44,812 nucleotides of DNA, from positions 1 through 44,812 of the forward strand of contig JAISLB010000007.1 in the NCBI GenBank assembly GCA_031260685.1. Reading direction: 5' to 3'. Of this stretch, positions 7,154 to 15,663 are shown one piece after another (the stretch's first letter is position 1; every line of letters begins with the position of its first letter). This DNA is from Oscillospiraceae bacterium (GTDB lineage Bacteria > Bacillota > Clostridia > Oscillospirales > Oscillospiraceae). Made by a program: the position numbers and the translations under genes. The notes under the pieces were generated by a model. It made no database searches, was not told where the DNA came from, and worked only from the letters and a program-made list of their open reading frames with translations.

Positions 7154-8359
7154 ATGACGCCTACGGTATTATCTGTTGCGGAAGTCAACAACCGCATTAA
7201 GAGCGTTCTTGAGAAGAATCCGGAGCTTGGGAAGCTTATAGTTCGCGGGGAGCTGTCGAACTATAAGATTTACACTTCGGGACATCATTATTTTACGCTC
7301 AAGGACAGCGAATCGGCGCTTCGCTGCGTAATGTTCAGAAACGCCGCGCAGACGCTGCGCTTCCGTCCCGCTGACGGTATGAGCGTTCTGTGCTACGGGC
7401 GTATTTCGACGTACCCGCGTGACGGCGCGTATCAGCTGTATACAACTCGGATAGACCAAGACGGCGTGGGGAACATCTACGCGGCTTTCGAGGAGCTCAA
7501 AGCAAAGCTCGGGGCGGAGGGACTTTTCGACGAAAGCCGCAAGAAGCCGCTGCCGCGGTTTCCGCGCAGAATCGCCGTGATAACTTCGGGCGACGGAGCC
7601 GCGCTCCACGATATTTGTATGATACTGAAAGCCCGCTATCCTCTCGCAAAGGTGCTTGTAATGCCCGTCCGCGTACAGGGCGTTGAAGCCCCCGCCGAAA
7701 TCGTCTCGGCATTGCGTTACGCTAACGCCCATAAGATTGCCGACGTAATAATCGAGGGACGCGGCGGCGGAGCCTACGAAGACCTAATAGCGTTCAACGA
7801 TGAGCGGGTGGCGAGAGCTATCGCGGCTTCCGAAATCCCCGTAATAAGCGCTGTGGGACACGAACCGGACGTAACAATCTCGGACTATGCGGCGGACGTA
7901 AGAGCCGCAACGCCCAGTAACGCGGCTGAAATCTGCGTCCCCGACTCCGCCGCTTTACGCGCTTATCTCCAAAGTTCGCTGAATCGCCTTGAGACGAATA
8001 TCACGAATCTTACGTCGAACCGGCGCAGACAACTCACGAACCTGTCGCAAAGCCGTGTTCTCGCCTCCCCAATGGGTTACGTTGAGGAGCGCAGACAGAC
8101 GCACGATATGCTCTCCGCGAGGTTCCGTACAGCCTATGAACGTTACCTCGAAACGCGCAGAAGCAGGCTCGGCAACTTTGCGGCAAGCGTGGACGCTTTG
8201 AGCCCGCTGAAGGTGCTTGCAAGGGGCTACGCGCTGCCGCTGAAAAATGGTTCCGCGCTGAAATCCGTTCGCGAAGTAACCGCAGGAGACGCGCTGACGC
8301 TCCGTCTAAATGACGGAACGATAGAGTGTACGGCGGAGCAGATAACAGATAACAGATAA
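7154..8359 (+). CDS. xseA: Exodeoxyribonuclease VII large subunit
   Basis: The 401-residue protein has the XseA order: an N-terminal OB fold (VRGELSNYKIYTSGHHYFTLKD near residue 31), the catalytic-domain start RRIAVITSGDGAALHDI near residue 138, GRGGGAYEDLIAFNDERVARAI near residue 198 and SAVGHEPDVTISDYAADVRAATPS near residue 228, followed by a helical region and a C-terminal GYAL segment. With XseB it degrades single-stranded DNA to oligonucleotides. No xseB follows in this window. GAGG lies upstream of ATG 7154. The C-terminus (QITDNR then stop) and the TAA are written by CAGATAA repeat units. Confidence 0.93.
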   Translation: MTPTVLSVAEVNNRIKSVLEKNPELGKLIVRGELSNYKIYTSGHHYFTLKDSESALRCVMFRNAAQTLRFRPADGMSVLCYGRISTYPRDGAYQLYTTRIDQDGVGNIYAAFEELKAKLGAEGLFDESRKKPLPRFPRRIAVITSGDGAALHDICMILKARYPLAKVLVMPVRVQGVEAPAEIVSALRYANAHKIADVIIEGRGGGAYEDLIAFNDERVARAIAASEIPVISAVGHEPDVTISDYAADVRAATPSNAAEICVPDSAALRAYLQSSLNRLETNITNLTSNRRRQLTNLSQSRVLASPMGYVEERRQTHDMLSARFRTAYERYLETRRSRLGNFAASVDALSPLKVLARGYALPLKNGSALKSVREVTAGDALTLRLNDGTIECTAEQITDNR

Positions 8360-8425
8360 CAGATAACAGATAACAGTGAACAGTGGTCAGATACGGGGGG
8401 TTGGACGTTGGGTAACGTGAATTGC
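8340..8425 (+). repeat. Heptamer array with left half of the core (copy B)
   Basis: CAGATAA units change to CAGTGAA, CAGTGGT and CAGATAC in register at 7-bp spacing, then GGGGGGTTGGACGTTGGG follows. There is no right arm, so this is a half element on the 3' end of xseA. The rest of the gap to uppP (8426-8484) shows only AT-rich sequence and a ribosome binding site. Confidence 0.8.
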
Positions 8426-8484
8426 CGCGCCGCTTTGCGCGATATATGCATATATATAATCGCATTTGACCGGAGGAACGTCTG

Positions 8485-9279
8485 ATGACCGCGTTTTTTG
8501 CCATTTTGCTTGCGCTTATTCAGGGGCTTACGGAGTTTCTGCCGGTATCGTCCTCGGGGCATTTGAGCCTTGCGCAGGCGCTTTTCGGGAAGTTTGGAGT
8601 TAGCGGCTTTGACGATACCGACTTTTTCTATAACATTTTGCTTCACGGCGGGACGCTTATTGCAGTTTGCGTATATTATCGCAAGGATGTCGCGAACCTT
8701 TTTCTCCACCCGAATCGCAACGGTAAGCTGTGGCTTATGGGGATTGCGGCCTGTCTGCCGCTTGTAGCCGTTCCGCTCTTTGACTTGGACGATTACGTTA
8801 AGGTAGTTTCGTCGAGTACCCTCGCAATCGGGATTTTGCTCATCTTCACGGGTATAATGCTCAAAATCTCCGACGCTGCTATAAGCTATGGCAAGACGGA
8901 GCGCGAAGCCAAATGGTACGACCCATTTGTAATAGGTATCGCGCAGCTCATAGCGGTATTGCCGGGGATTTCGCGCTCGGGGGCTACTATCTCGGCGGGA
9001 TTGCTTCGCGGCTTTACGCGGGAGTTCGCTACTAAGTTCAGCTTCCTGCTGTCTATCCCGACAATTCTAGCGGGTCTCGCGCTCGAAACTAAGGACGCGT
9101 TAGAAAGCGGAACGTTCACGTTTCAAGCGGTGTACGTCCCGGGTATAATAGTCGCGGCAGTAAGCGGCTATTGCGCTGTGATGTTCGTAAACCGCGTGAT
9201 GAAGCGCGGACGCTTCGGCGGTTTCGCGGTATACTGCTTCTCGGCGGGAATATTCGGCGTGATATTGTCATTCATCTGA
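8485..9279 (+). CDS. uppP: Undecaprenyl-diphosphatase (UppP/BacA)
   Basis: The 264-residue integral membrane protein has both family motifs: ALIQGLTEFLPVSSSGHLSL near residue 9 and LPGISRSGATISAGLLRGF near residue 156, plus multiple transmembrane helices. It removes a phosphate from undecaprenyl diphosphate so that the lipid carrier for peptidoglycan can be reused, and in the family it raises bacitracin resistance. GGAGG lies upstream of ATG 8485. The length is normal for the family. Confidence 0.95.
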   Translation: MTAFFAILLALIQGLTEFLPVSSSGHLSLAQALFGKFGVSGFDDTDFFYNILLHGGTLIAVCVYYRKDVANLFLHPNRNGKLWLMGIAACLPLVAVPLFDLDDYVKVVSSSTLAIGILLIFTGIMLKISDAAISYGKTEREAKWYDPFVIGIAQLIAVLPGISRSGATISAGLLRGFTREFATKFSFLLSIPTILAGLALETKDALESGTFTFQAVYVPGIIVAAVSGYCAVMFVNRVMKRGRFGGFAVYCFSAGIFGVILSFI

Positions 9280-9294
9280 TAAGGAGACACTTAT

Positions 9295-9531
9295 ATGAAT
9301 AAAGTACAGTTTGCGGCAAAACTTATAGGAAGGACAATCAAACTCCCCGATTGGTATCAACCAAACAACTGTGAGGATAGCGAGTTTTTGGTAACGATAG
9401 AAACACCCAGGCAGTACGACGATGATGATTTTCCCGAATATGCAAAAGCCGGGAATTTCTCGATAGATAAAATTACACCGTTCATTGATGTTGACTTCAA
9501 GTTCGACAGGGAGGAAGCCAATGAACGTTGA
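9295..9531 (+). CDS. Probable antitoxin partner of the PIN-domain toxin
   Basis: The 78-residue acidic protein (EDSEFLVTIE, YDDDDFPEYAKAG) has no DNA-binding motif that I can name. Its role is inferred from position: it overlaps the downstream PIN-domain gene by 11 bp, the usual order of antitoxin then toxin. AAGGAG lies upstream of ATG 9295. Codon use is more AT-rich than in neighbours (for example aataaagtacagtttgcgg), suggesting recent arrival between uppP and the ATPase-like gene. Confidence 0.6.
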   Translation: MNKVQFAAKLIGRTIKLPDWYQPNNCEDSEFLVTIETPRQYDDDDFPEYAKAGNFSIDKITPFIDVDFKFDREEANER

Positions 9532-9931
9532 AAGAGCTTTCGTAGATACAAACGTAATGCTCTACTTACTGTCAGAGCAGGACCCCGGAAAACGGGAAGC
9601 TGCGGCGCGCGCTATGAACGGGATTACACGGGTAATAAGTACGCAGGTTATCAATGAAATTTGTAATGTATGCTTACGAAAGTTGAAATACCCGGTTAGT
9701 AAAGTGGAGAAAGCGGTTATCGAAATATACCAGCAATATCACGTGTCAACTGTTACTAGAGGAACCGAGCTTTCTGCCTTGCGGCTTCACGAACGATATC
9801 GTTATTCGTACTACGATTGCCTTATGCTTGCCTCGGCGTTAGAAAACAACTGCACGGTACTGTTTTCGGAGGATATGGCGGACGGGCAGTTAATCGGCGG
9901 CCGCTTGACTATCCGCAACATTTTTGCTTGA
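9521..9931 (+). CDS. PIN-domain ribonuclease, VapC-type toxin
   Basis: The 136-residue protein keeps the PIN acidic residues: Asp9 in AFVDTNVMLYLL, Glu46 in TQVINEICN, Asp99 in SYYDCLMLASALE and Asp118 in LFSEDMADGQ. VapC toxins cleave RNA, often tRNA or rRNA, unless bound by their antitoxin. I chose ATG 9521 because AGGGAGG lies just upstream and the protein then begins directly with the PIN strand; a start at 9485 would add 12 unrelated residues. It overlaps the antitoxin gene, indicating coupled translation. Confidence 0.85.
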   Translation: MNVERAFVDTNVMLYLLSEQDPGKREAAARAMNGITRVISTQVINEICNVCLRKLKYPVSKVEKAVIEIYQQYHVSTVTRGTELSALRLHERYRYSYYDCLMLASALENNCTVLFSEDMADGQLIGGRLTIRNIFA

Positions 9932-9945
9932 ATTAAGGTATTCAA

Positions 9946-11778
9946 ATGAAACAACTCCTTACTATTCTTATTGGAGCCGCGCTTGGGATTGTCGCTTTGG
10001 CAGCTCCGGAGGGAATCCGCGAATATATCTATGCCGCGGCTTGTCTGGCGGCTGCGCTGACCTGTCTGCTGTCGGGAGCTAAACGCGCGCTCAAGGGCGA
10101 TATAGTCAACGACGAGTTCATAGCGGTTATCGTTTGCGCCGCCGCGTGGATTCTCGGGGCTCACAGGTGGAGTGTTCTCGCGGCTTTGCTCGTTGCGCGG
10201 ACTGTTCAGCTTGCGGCGGAGCTTGCTTCTAAATATTTCGATTCCGGACCGACGCATTTGCTCTCGCTCGTTCCCGAGAAGCCTATCGCCAGCGGTACTA
10301 CGTTCTCGGTACGTCCCGGGGAGCGCATAGGAGCCGACGGAATTGTCCGCGACGGCGACACTATGGTCAGCACCTTAATGCTCAACGGTTCTACCACCAC
10401 GCGGCACATTCATCGCGGCGACAAAGTTGTCGCGGGCTTTACGAATCTCTCCGCAACTATTGTCGTCGAAGCTCAGGCGGGTTCGGGTGATTCTCTCGCG
10501 GCGAGAATGATGAAGTGGATTAACGCTAACTCCTCCGGAGGGAGAGCGGAGCAAGCCGCGAGGGTTATGACTTTCGCGCTCCCCGCCTTATTGGTAATCG
10601 CCGGGGCGATTGCGCTTAGTTTGCGTATGGCTTCCGCTGAATACGCCTTGGAACTTCGCCGGGAGTATTTGACTTCCGCGCTTTTGTCCGTGCTGCCGAT
10701 AATGCTTGTAAGCTCCGCGAGTCCGCTTATTAACGCGGTTCCGAGAGTCTACAAAGCCGCGATATCGGGTGCGACAAAGCTCGGAATCCTTTTCCGCGAG
10801 GGCAAAGTATTCGACAAACTCACGGGAATCAAAATCGCGTTCATAGAATGGGACGGAACTGTCACAACGGGCGAATTGCTGGTCTCCGGAGTAGAGCCGG
10901 AGCCGGGCGTTACGGAGCCCGGGCTGCTGATGATGAGCGTCTACGCGCTGTCGGTTCCGGGGGGAGCCGAGTACGAAGCGCTTCGCCGCGAATACCCGGA
11001 GCCGCTCGACCGCTCGGTTATTTCGGATTTCAGCGAACAGCCGGACGGCATTACGGTCACTATCCGCGGGGTTCCGATTGTTGTCGGCAAAGCCTCCTTT
11101 ATGGCGGCGCAGGGACTGTCCACAGGTGACGACTCGGGAGAGCGCAACGCGCTCTATATCGCGGTCAACGGACGTTTTGCCGGGCGCGTAGTTTTCACCG
11201 AACAGCTTCGCGAGGGCGCTGCCGCGTCGTTTCTCCGTATGCGTGACCTCTACGGCATTAAGCGCGTCAACTTCTTCTCCGAAACCCTTTTCAGCGGAGC
11301 GGGGGACTGGATTCGCGCCAACGGACGTACAGGCAAGCTCTACACCGCAAGCACAAAAGCCGAGAAAATTCAAATCCTTACGAATACCCGCGGTCCTATC
11401 CTCTTTGCCGGAAACTCGCGGGACAGCGGCGATATAGCTTCGCGAACAGCCGATAAGCACTCGGTATATTTGAGGGTTACGGCTCCCGCGGCTGATTTGG
11501 GTTTCAGCGTTGATACTCCGGACGTTACGCTATTCTCCGATTCCGCGCTGCGGCTGTCCGATACGTTCCGGATAGCGCGGCTGGTGCGCCGCAGGAATAC
11601 GCTGACTTTCAGCGCGGTAATGCTTATAAAAATCCTCACTGCGGCTGTGGTTCTCACCGCGGGACTGCCGCTTTGGGTTCCCGCGCTAATCGACGGAGCC
11701 GGCAAAATCGCCGCGATTGCTATGTCATCGCATTTGACGGTAGCCGACGACGAAGTCGCGATAGCGACGACTATCTGA
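9946..11778 (+). CDS. P1B-type ATPase homologue lacking the catalytic motifs (pseudoenzyme)
   Basis: The 610-residue protein follows the layout of metal P-type ATPases: N-terminal helices, an actuator-like domain (residues about 110-190), a helix pair near 210-265, P/N-like domains, and two C-terminal helices. Alignment by eye shows each key motif altered. TGES is replaced by NGSTTTRH; the CPC membrane motif reads LPI in SVLPIMLVSSASPLINAVP; DKTGT reads EWDGT, so the phosphorylated Asp is Glu; and GDGxND reads GNSRDS. The frame is intact, so it is not a simple pseudogene; it should not pump ions by the normal mechanism. AAGG precedes ATG 9946. The stop lies just before a CAGTGGT repeat array. 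Confidence 0.75.
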   Translation: MKQLLTILIGAALGIVALAAPEGIREYIYAAACLAAALTCLLSGAKRALKGDIVNDEFIAVIVCAAAWILGAHRWSVLAALLVARTVQLAAELASKYFDSGPTHLLSLVPEKPIASGTTFSVRPGERIGADGIVRDGDTMVSTLMLNGSTTTRHIHRGDKVVAGFTNLSATIVVEAQAGSGDSLAARMMKWINANSSGGRAEQAARVMTFALPALLVIAGAIALSLRMASAEYALELRREYLTSALLSVLPIMLVSSASPLINAVPRVYKAAISGATKLGILFREGKVFDKLTGIKIAFIEWDGTVTTGELLVSGVEPEPGVTEPGLLMMSVYALSVPGGAEYEALRREYPEPLDRSVISDFSEQPDGITVTIRGVPIVVGKASFMAAQGLSTGDDSGERNALYIAVNGRFAGRVVFTEQLREGAAASFLRMRDLYGIKRVNFFSETLFSGAGDWIRANGRTGKLYTASTKAEKIQILTNTRGPILFAGNSRDSGDIASRTADKHSVYLRVTAPAADLGFSVDTPDVTLFSDSALRLSDTFRIARLVRRRNTLTFSAVMLIKILTAAVVLTAGLPLWVPALIDGAGKIAAIAMSSHLTVADDEVAIATTI

Positions 11779-11781
11779 TTG

Positions 11782-11872
11782 TCAGTGGTCAGTGGTCGGT
11801 GGTCGGTGGTCGGTGGTCGGTGGTCGGTGGTCGGTGGTCAGTGGTCAGTGGTCAGTGGTCAGTGGTTAGTGG
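11782..11872 (+). repeat. Heptamer array CAGTGGT/CGGTGGT (copy C)
   Basis: About twelve 7-bp units run from just after the ATPase-like stop codon: CAGTGGT units, a block of CGGTGGT units, then CAGTGGT again. There is no core or inverted arm. Confidence 0.9.
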
Positions 11873-11911
11873 TTACGGGATTTTTCTATGGCTGAAGAGG
11901 GTGAGACTTTT

Positions 11912-12655
11912 ATGATACTTTATGACCAGCACGTTCATTCGCAGTTTTCGTATGATTCCTACGCGCTTCGTTCGGAATCCTCCGAAGCAGCCGCGCGGAG
12001 CGGTATTGCGGGACTGACATTTACAGAACACTACGAAACTTGTGTTCCGGAGCAGCGCGCTCCGTTTTTTGCGGATTCTACTGCGAGAGTCGGCGTAGAA
12101 CTCGGTTCGGGGCAATTGAACGCATCAGCCACGCGGGATTATCTTGCGCGTTATCCTTTCGATATAGTCCTCGGCTCGGTGCATTTTGACCCGGACGGCG
12201 AGGATTACTATACTTATCACCCCGCAAGCGTTTCGGAACATATTGAGAATATGCGGCGATACTTTGAGTTTCACCTTTCGCTTATAGCCGACGGGCAATT
12301 TGACGTTATAGCGCATCTCGGCTACCCGCTTAGATACAATAACAGCTTCGGCTTAACTATGGAGCAACTTAGGGAGGACGAAGCCGCGGGAAGCGCGCTG
12401 CTGGCGGTGCTGAAAGCCCTAATCGCAGGCGGCAAAGGCTTAGAGCTGAATTGCAGCGGAGGCTTCTATCCCTCGCTCGGGATATTGCGCGAGTACAAAG
12501 CTCTCGGCGGCGAACTGATAACCATCGGCAGCGATTCCCACGTTACCGGCGCGGGAGCCGACAGGCTCAAACTTGGCGCGGAGCTGCTCAAAGAAGCGGG
12601 ATTCACTAAATACGCGCTATACAGCGGGAGGAAACCGGAATGGATAAATCTTTAG
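11912..12655 (+). CDS. PHP-domain phosphatase, histidinol-phosphatase (HisJ/HisK) family
   Basis: The 247-residue protein carries the PHP metal motifs in order: DQHVHSQFS at the N-terminus, FTEHYE near residue 36, GVELGSG near residue 60, LGSVHFD near residue 85, AHLGYPLRY near residue 138 and IGSDSHVTGAG near residue 210. In this family the enzyme dephosphorylates histidinol phosphate; no other his gene is in the window, so the substrate is not certain. I chose ATG 11912, with GAGGGTGAG upstream; ATG 11888 has a weaker site and adds MAEEGETF. The gene overlaps recX by 16 bp. Confidence 0.8.
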   Translation: MILYDQHVHSQFSYDSYALRSESSEAAARSGIAGLTFTEHYETCVPEQRAPFFADSTARVGVELGSGQLNASATRDYLARYPFDIVLGSVHFDPDGEDYYTYHPASVSEHIENMRRYFEFHLSLIADGQFDVIAHLGYPLRYNNSFGLTMEQLREDEAAGSALLAVLKALIAGGKGLELNCSGGFYPSLGILREYKALGGELITIGSDSHVTGAGADRLKLGAELLKEAGFTKYALYSGRKPEWINL

Positions 12656-13017
12656 AGTTTGAAGAGCGCAAGACGCTTGCGCAATCAATTGCGGACGCTG
12701 CGCAGTCAGCTTCGCTGCGGGAAGCGGACGAGACGGAGCCTGACGAGCCTACGGAGGAACAGCGCAAATGCGTGCAGCGGGCTTTGAGAATCCTCGGCTT
12801 CCGGTCTCACGGGGTTGAGGAGCTTCGCCGTAAGCTCAAGGCTAAGGGCGAAAGCTCCGAGAATTCCGCGTATGCGGTCAATTATCTGCTGGATAAAGGG
12901 CTGCTAGACGACGAGAGCTACGGAGCTGAACTTTGCGAGTATTACCGCCGTAAAGGCTATCCCGAATGGCGGGTAAAGGCGGAACTCCGAAGACACCTTG
13001 TCAGATATGACAGATAG
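12640..13017 (+). CDS. recX: RecX family protein, C-terminally truncated
   Basis: After a charged N-terminal stretch, residues about 44-122 match RecX: CVQRALRILGFRSHGVEELR, RKLKAKG, YLLDKGLLDDESYG and YYRRKGYPEWRVKAELRRHL. RecX binds RecA and restrains its filaments. The family normally continues through a further three-helix repeat of about 50-70 residues. Here the frame ends with VRYDR and a TAG written by the 7-bp repeat array (GAC AGA TAG), at the point where the last repeat should begin. No continuation is visible after the array. The start overlaps the PHP gene, with GGGAGG upstream. Activity of the shortened protein is doubtful. Confidence 0.7.
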   Translation: MDKSLEFEERKTLAQSIADAAQSASLREADETEPDEPTEEQRKCVQRALRILGFRSHGVEELRRKLKAKGESSENSAYAVNYLLDKGLLDDESYGAELCEYYRRKGYPEWRVKAELRRHLVRYDR

Positions 13018-13163
13018 CAGATAGCAGATATCAGATAGCAGATACGGGGGTTAGGGCGTCAATCCCCGCAATCTCCGCAGCTCCCGTCCAAACCAACGTA
13101 TTTAATATCTGATATCTGATATCTGCTAACTGCTAACTGAAATCTGCTATCTGCTATCTGAAT
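12998..13163. repeat. Inverted heptamer element (copy D) after recX
   Basis: The left arm of CAGATAT/CAGATAG units (12998-13046) leads into ACGGGGGTTAGGGCGTC. A diverged middle follows with CTCCCGTCCAAACC, then a long right arm of ATATCTG, CTATCTG, CTAACTG units to 13162. The left arm contains the recX stop codon. Confidence 0.85.
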
Positions 13164-13185
13164 AATGAACCAACAGGAGATTACT

Positions 13186-14082
13186 ATGCTTGATATAAAA
13201 CAAGCTATCGTTAACTGCGGACGGAGGCTTTCTAAGAGCCAGCGGCTTATTGCGGAATACGTTACACAGCTTACTCAAAACCCCGAGCGTTACGGCTTTG
13301 ACATAGACGCGCTTACAGCCGGTAAACTCGCGGTATTGGTCGGAGTGAGCGAGAGCACAGTAGTTCGCTTCGCTGAAAAGCTCGGTTACGAGAGTTACCC
13401 GCAGCTTCGCCGCGCTATTCAGGACGCTGTACGCGCAAAGCTCACAAGCGTACAGCGTATTGAAGCGTTCAAGGAAAAGGGCAAAGCCGCTCACACGAAT
13501 GAATCGCTGGAAAACTTGCTCGACACGGTGCTGAAATCAGACCTTGACAATATCCGCAGAACACTCCAAAACCTTGACCGCGAGACGTTCCGTCAAGCCG
13601 CCGAAGCGCTGAACAACGCGGAGCGGATTTTCATCGTAGGCTCGAGAACGTCGGCGGCTCTCGCGCTGTTCTTCGGTTATTACTGCAACATTATGTTTGA
13701 CAACGTAAAAATCCTAACGGAAACCGCCGGAGGGGTCGGAGTCCCGGAGCAAATTCTCTCGGTCGGCAAAACGGGTGACACCGTAATCGGCATATCGTTC
13801 CCGCGCTATTCTCAGCGTACAGTCCGTGCGTTGCAATTTGCCAAGAGCAAGGGCGCGAAAGTAATCGCGCTGACCGACGCTGTAAGTTCGCCGCTGAAAG
13901 CCGTTTCGGACATCTGCATTTACGCGAAGGGCGATATGGTGAGCTTTGCGGATTCACTTGTTGCGCCCTTGAGCGTTATAAACGCGCTGATAGCGTCGGT
14001 GGCGGGAGCGCGTCAGGACGATATATCGGCGCGTTTCGCGGAACTCGAAAACATTTGGAGCGATAGCAACGTTTACGAGTAG
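13186..14082 (+). CDS. RpiR/MurR family transcriptional regulator with SIS domain
   Basis: The 298-residue protein has the RpiR helix-turn-helix (GKLAVLVGVSESTVVRFAEKLGYESYPQLR, about residues 45-75). A SIS sugar-phosphate domain follows from about residue 125: IFIVGSRTSAALALFFGYY, GDTVIGISFPRYSQRTVRAL and AKVIALTDAVSSPLKAVSDICI. Such regulators respond to phosphorylated sugars or amino sugars. I chose ATG 13186, with AGGAG 6 nt upstream; ATG 13165 has no site and lies against the repeat arm. The next gene starts 14 bp downstream, so they may be co-transcribed. Confidence 0.85.
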   Translation: MLDIKQAIVNCGRRLSKSQRLIAEYVTQLTQNPERYGFDIDALTAGKLAVLVGVSESTVVRFAEKLGYESYPQLRRAIQDAVRAKLTSVQRIEAFKEKGKAAHTNESLENLLDTVLKSDLDNIRRTLQNLDRETFRQAAEALNNAERIFIVGSRTSAALALFFGYYCNIMFDNVKILTETAGGVGVPEQILSVGKTGDTVIGISFPRYSQRTVRALQFAKSKGAKVIALTDAVSSPLKAVSDICIYAKGDMVSFADSLVAPLSVINALIASVAGARQDDISARFAELENIWSDSNVYE

Positions 14083-14096
14083 CCAAAGGAGAGGTT

Positions 14097-15302
14097 ATGC
14101 AAAAGGTAACAATCATCGGAGGGGGAGCTTCGGGCTGTATGGCTGCCGTAAGCGCGGCTTCGCTCGGAGCGGAGGTTACGCTGTACGAACCTAACAGGCA
14201 GCTCGGACGCAAGCTCCGGCTCACGGGCAAAGGACGCTGTAACCTTACTAACAACTGCGGCGTTAACGAGGTCGTAGCGAACGTCGTAACGAGCGGAAAG
14301 TTTCTGTTCAGCGCGTTGAAACGTTTTCCTCCCTCCGAGGTAATGAAGTTTTTCGAGGATTTGGGAGTACCGCTGAAAACAGAGCGCGGGAACCGAGTTT
14401 TCCCCGTGTCGGACGATGCAAATGACGTTGCGGAAGCTCTCGGGCGCGAAATGCTCCGCTTAGGGGTAACGATAATCCCGGAAAAAGTAAACGACGCGAA
14501 CAAAATCCGCAAACTTATCAGCTGCGGTACCCGCGTGATTATCGCGACCGGCGGAGCGAGTTACCCCGCTACCGGCTCGGACGGAGGCGGCTACGAGCTT
14601 GCGCGGGCTTTCGGACATACGCTGATTGAAGCGCGTCCGCGGCTTGTCCCGCTCACTTCGGACGATGCAGACTGTAAAGCCTTACAGGGCTTATCGCTGA
14701 AAAATGTCACTGCCGCGCTGAGGAGCGGGGCAAAGACGCTGTACTCCGAAATGGGCGAGCTGCAATTCACTCATTTCGGAGTTTCGGGACCGCTGGTGCT
14801 GTCGGCTTCGTGCCATTTACCGCGGGACGCTGAAAACGTTACGCTCGAAATAGATTTGAAGCCCGCGCTGGACTTCGAAACGCTTGACAAAAGGTTACAG
14901 CGCGATTTTGAGAAGTACAGCAACCGCGATTTCTCGAACGCGCTCGAGGATTTGGCTCCTCCGCTCTTGCGCCCCGTTTTGGTGAGCAAAAGCGGGATTG
15001 CGCCCGGGAAAAAGGTTCACTCCGTTACAAAAGCCGAGCGTCAGGCTCTCGCGCGGCTGTTCAAGTGTTTCACGGTAAACATTTCCGGTACGCGCCCTCT
15101 CGCGGAGGCTGTGATAAGCTCCGGCGGGGTAGACGTCCGCGAAGTCAATCCGTCAACGATGGAGAGCCGGCTTACCGAGGGTCTCTACTTCTGCGGTGAG
15201 ATACTCGACGCAGACGCGTATACGGGAGGCTTCAACCTGCAAATAGCTTGGGCGACGGGACGCTCCGCCGGAATTTCCGCGGCGTCGTCACTTAGCCTTT
15301 GA
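14097..15302 (+). CDS. BaiN/HI0933 family FAD-dependent oxidoreductase
   Basis: The 401-residue protein starts with the FAD-binding motif TIIGGGASGCMAAVSAASLGAE. The family block GRKLRLTGKGRCNLTNNC follows, then ATGGASYPATGSDGGGYELA near residue 150, LQFTHFGVSGP near residue 222 and the C-terminal GLYFCGEILDADAYTGGFNL, QIAWATGRSAG. Members include BaiN, which reduces bile-acid intermediates, but most are uncharacterised, so only the fold and FAD use are firm. GGAGAGG lies upstream of ATG 14097. It converges with spoVAE and overlaps its 3' end by 15 bp. Confidence 0.88.
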   Translation: MQKVTIIGGGASGCMAAVSAASLGAEVTLYEPNRQLGRKLRLTGKGRCNLTNNCGVNEVVANVVTSGKFLFSALKRFPPSEVMKFFEDLGVPLKTERGNRVFPVSDDANDVAEALGREMLRLGVTIIPEKVNDANKIRKLISCGTRVIIATGGASYPATGSDGGGYELARAFGHTLIEARPRLVPLTSDDADCKALQGLSLKNVTAALRSGAKTLYSEMGELQFTHFGVSGPLVLSASCHLPRDAENVTLEIDLKPALDFETLDKRLQRDFEKYSNRDFSNALEDLAPPLLRPVLVSKSGIAPGKKVHSVTKAERQALARLFKCFTVNISGTRPLAEAVISSGGVDVREVNPSTMESRLTEGLYFCGEILDADAYTGGFNLQIAWATGRSAGISAASSLSL

Positions 15303-15650
15303 GCGGCTTACGAGAGCCGCGGCAAAGCTGAACACTATGGCGGCTGTAAGCCCTCCCGCGCAGGCTGTCAAGCCCCCCGTGAGGATTCCCAGCGCGCCTT
15401 TCTCCGTAACGGCTTTGCGCACTCCCTCCGCGAGAGAATTTCCGTAGCCTAAAAGCGGTACCGTAACTCCCGCGCCCGCGAAGTCCGCCAGCGGCTCGAA
15501 TATTCTCAAAGCCCCGAGAATTACTCCGAGAACTACGTAACCGGTCAGGATTTTCGCGGGAGTAACCGCGGTTTTGTCGATGAGAAGCTGAGCCGCCGCG
15601 CAGAGCGCTCCGCCAACGGCAAAAGCCTTGATTAGATTCAGAATCAGCAT
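15288..15650 (-). CDS. spoVAE: Stage V sporulation protein AE (SpoVAE/SpoVAEb)
   Basis: The 120-residue membrane protein matches the SpoVAE family: AFAVGGALCAAAQLLIDKT, PAKILTGYVVLGVILGALRI, GAGVTVPLLGYGNSLAEGV and a C-terminal hydrophobic helix. With SpoVAC and SpoVAD it forms the channel that moves dipicolinic acid into the developing spore. AAAGGAG lies upstream of the ATG. It follows spoVAD by 13 bp, in the normal order. No spoVAC is next to the pair in this window. Confidence 0.9.
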   Translation of the reverse strand: MLILNLIKAFAVGGALCAAAQLLIDKTAVTPAKILTGYVVLGVILGALRIFEPLADFAGAGVTVPLLGYGNSLAEGVRKAVTEKGALGILTGGLTACAGGLTAAIVFSFAAALVSRSKAK

Positions 15651-15663
15651 AATACGGCTCCTT

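Noticed and set aside
6452..7197. Several overlapping open frames on both strands in the nusB-xseA gap
   Set aside because: They are translations of GC-rich tandem and palindromic repeats, have low-complexity sequence and lack ribosome binding sites.
10588..11460. Long antisense frame across the P-type ATPase gene
   Set aside because: It is a shadow frame with Arg-rich low-complexity sequence and no start signals.
11782..11872. CRISPR-like array
   Set aside because: The units are 7 bp with no spacers and no cas genes; they are simple tandem repeats.
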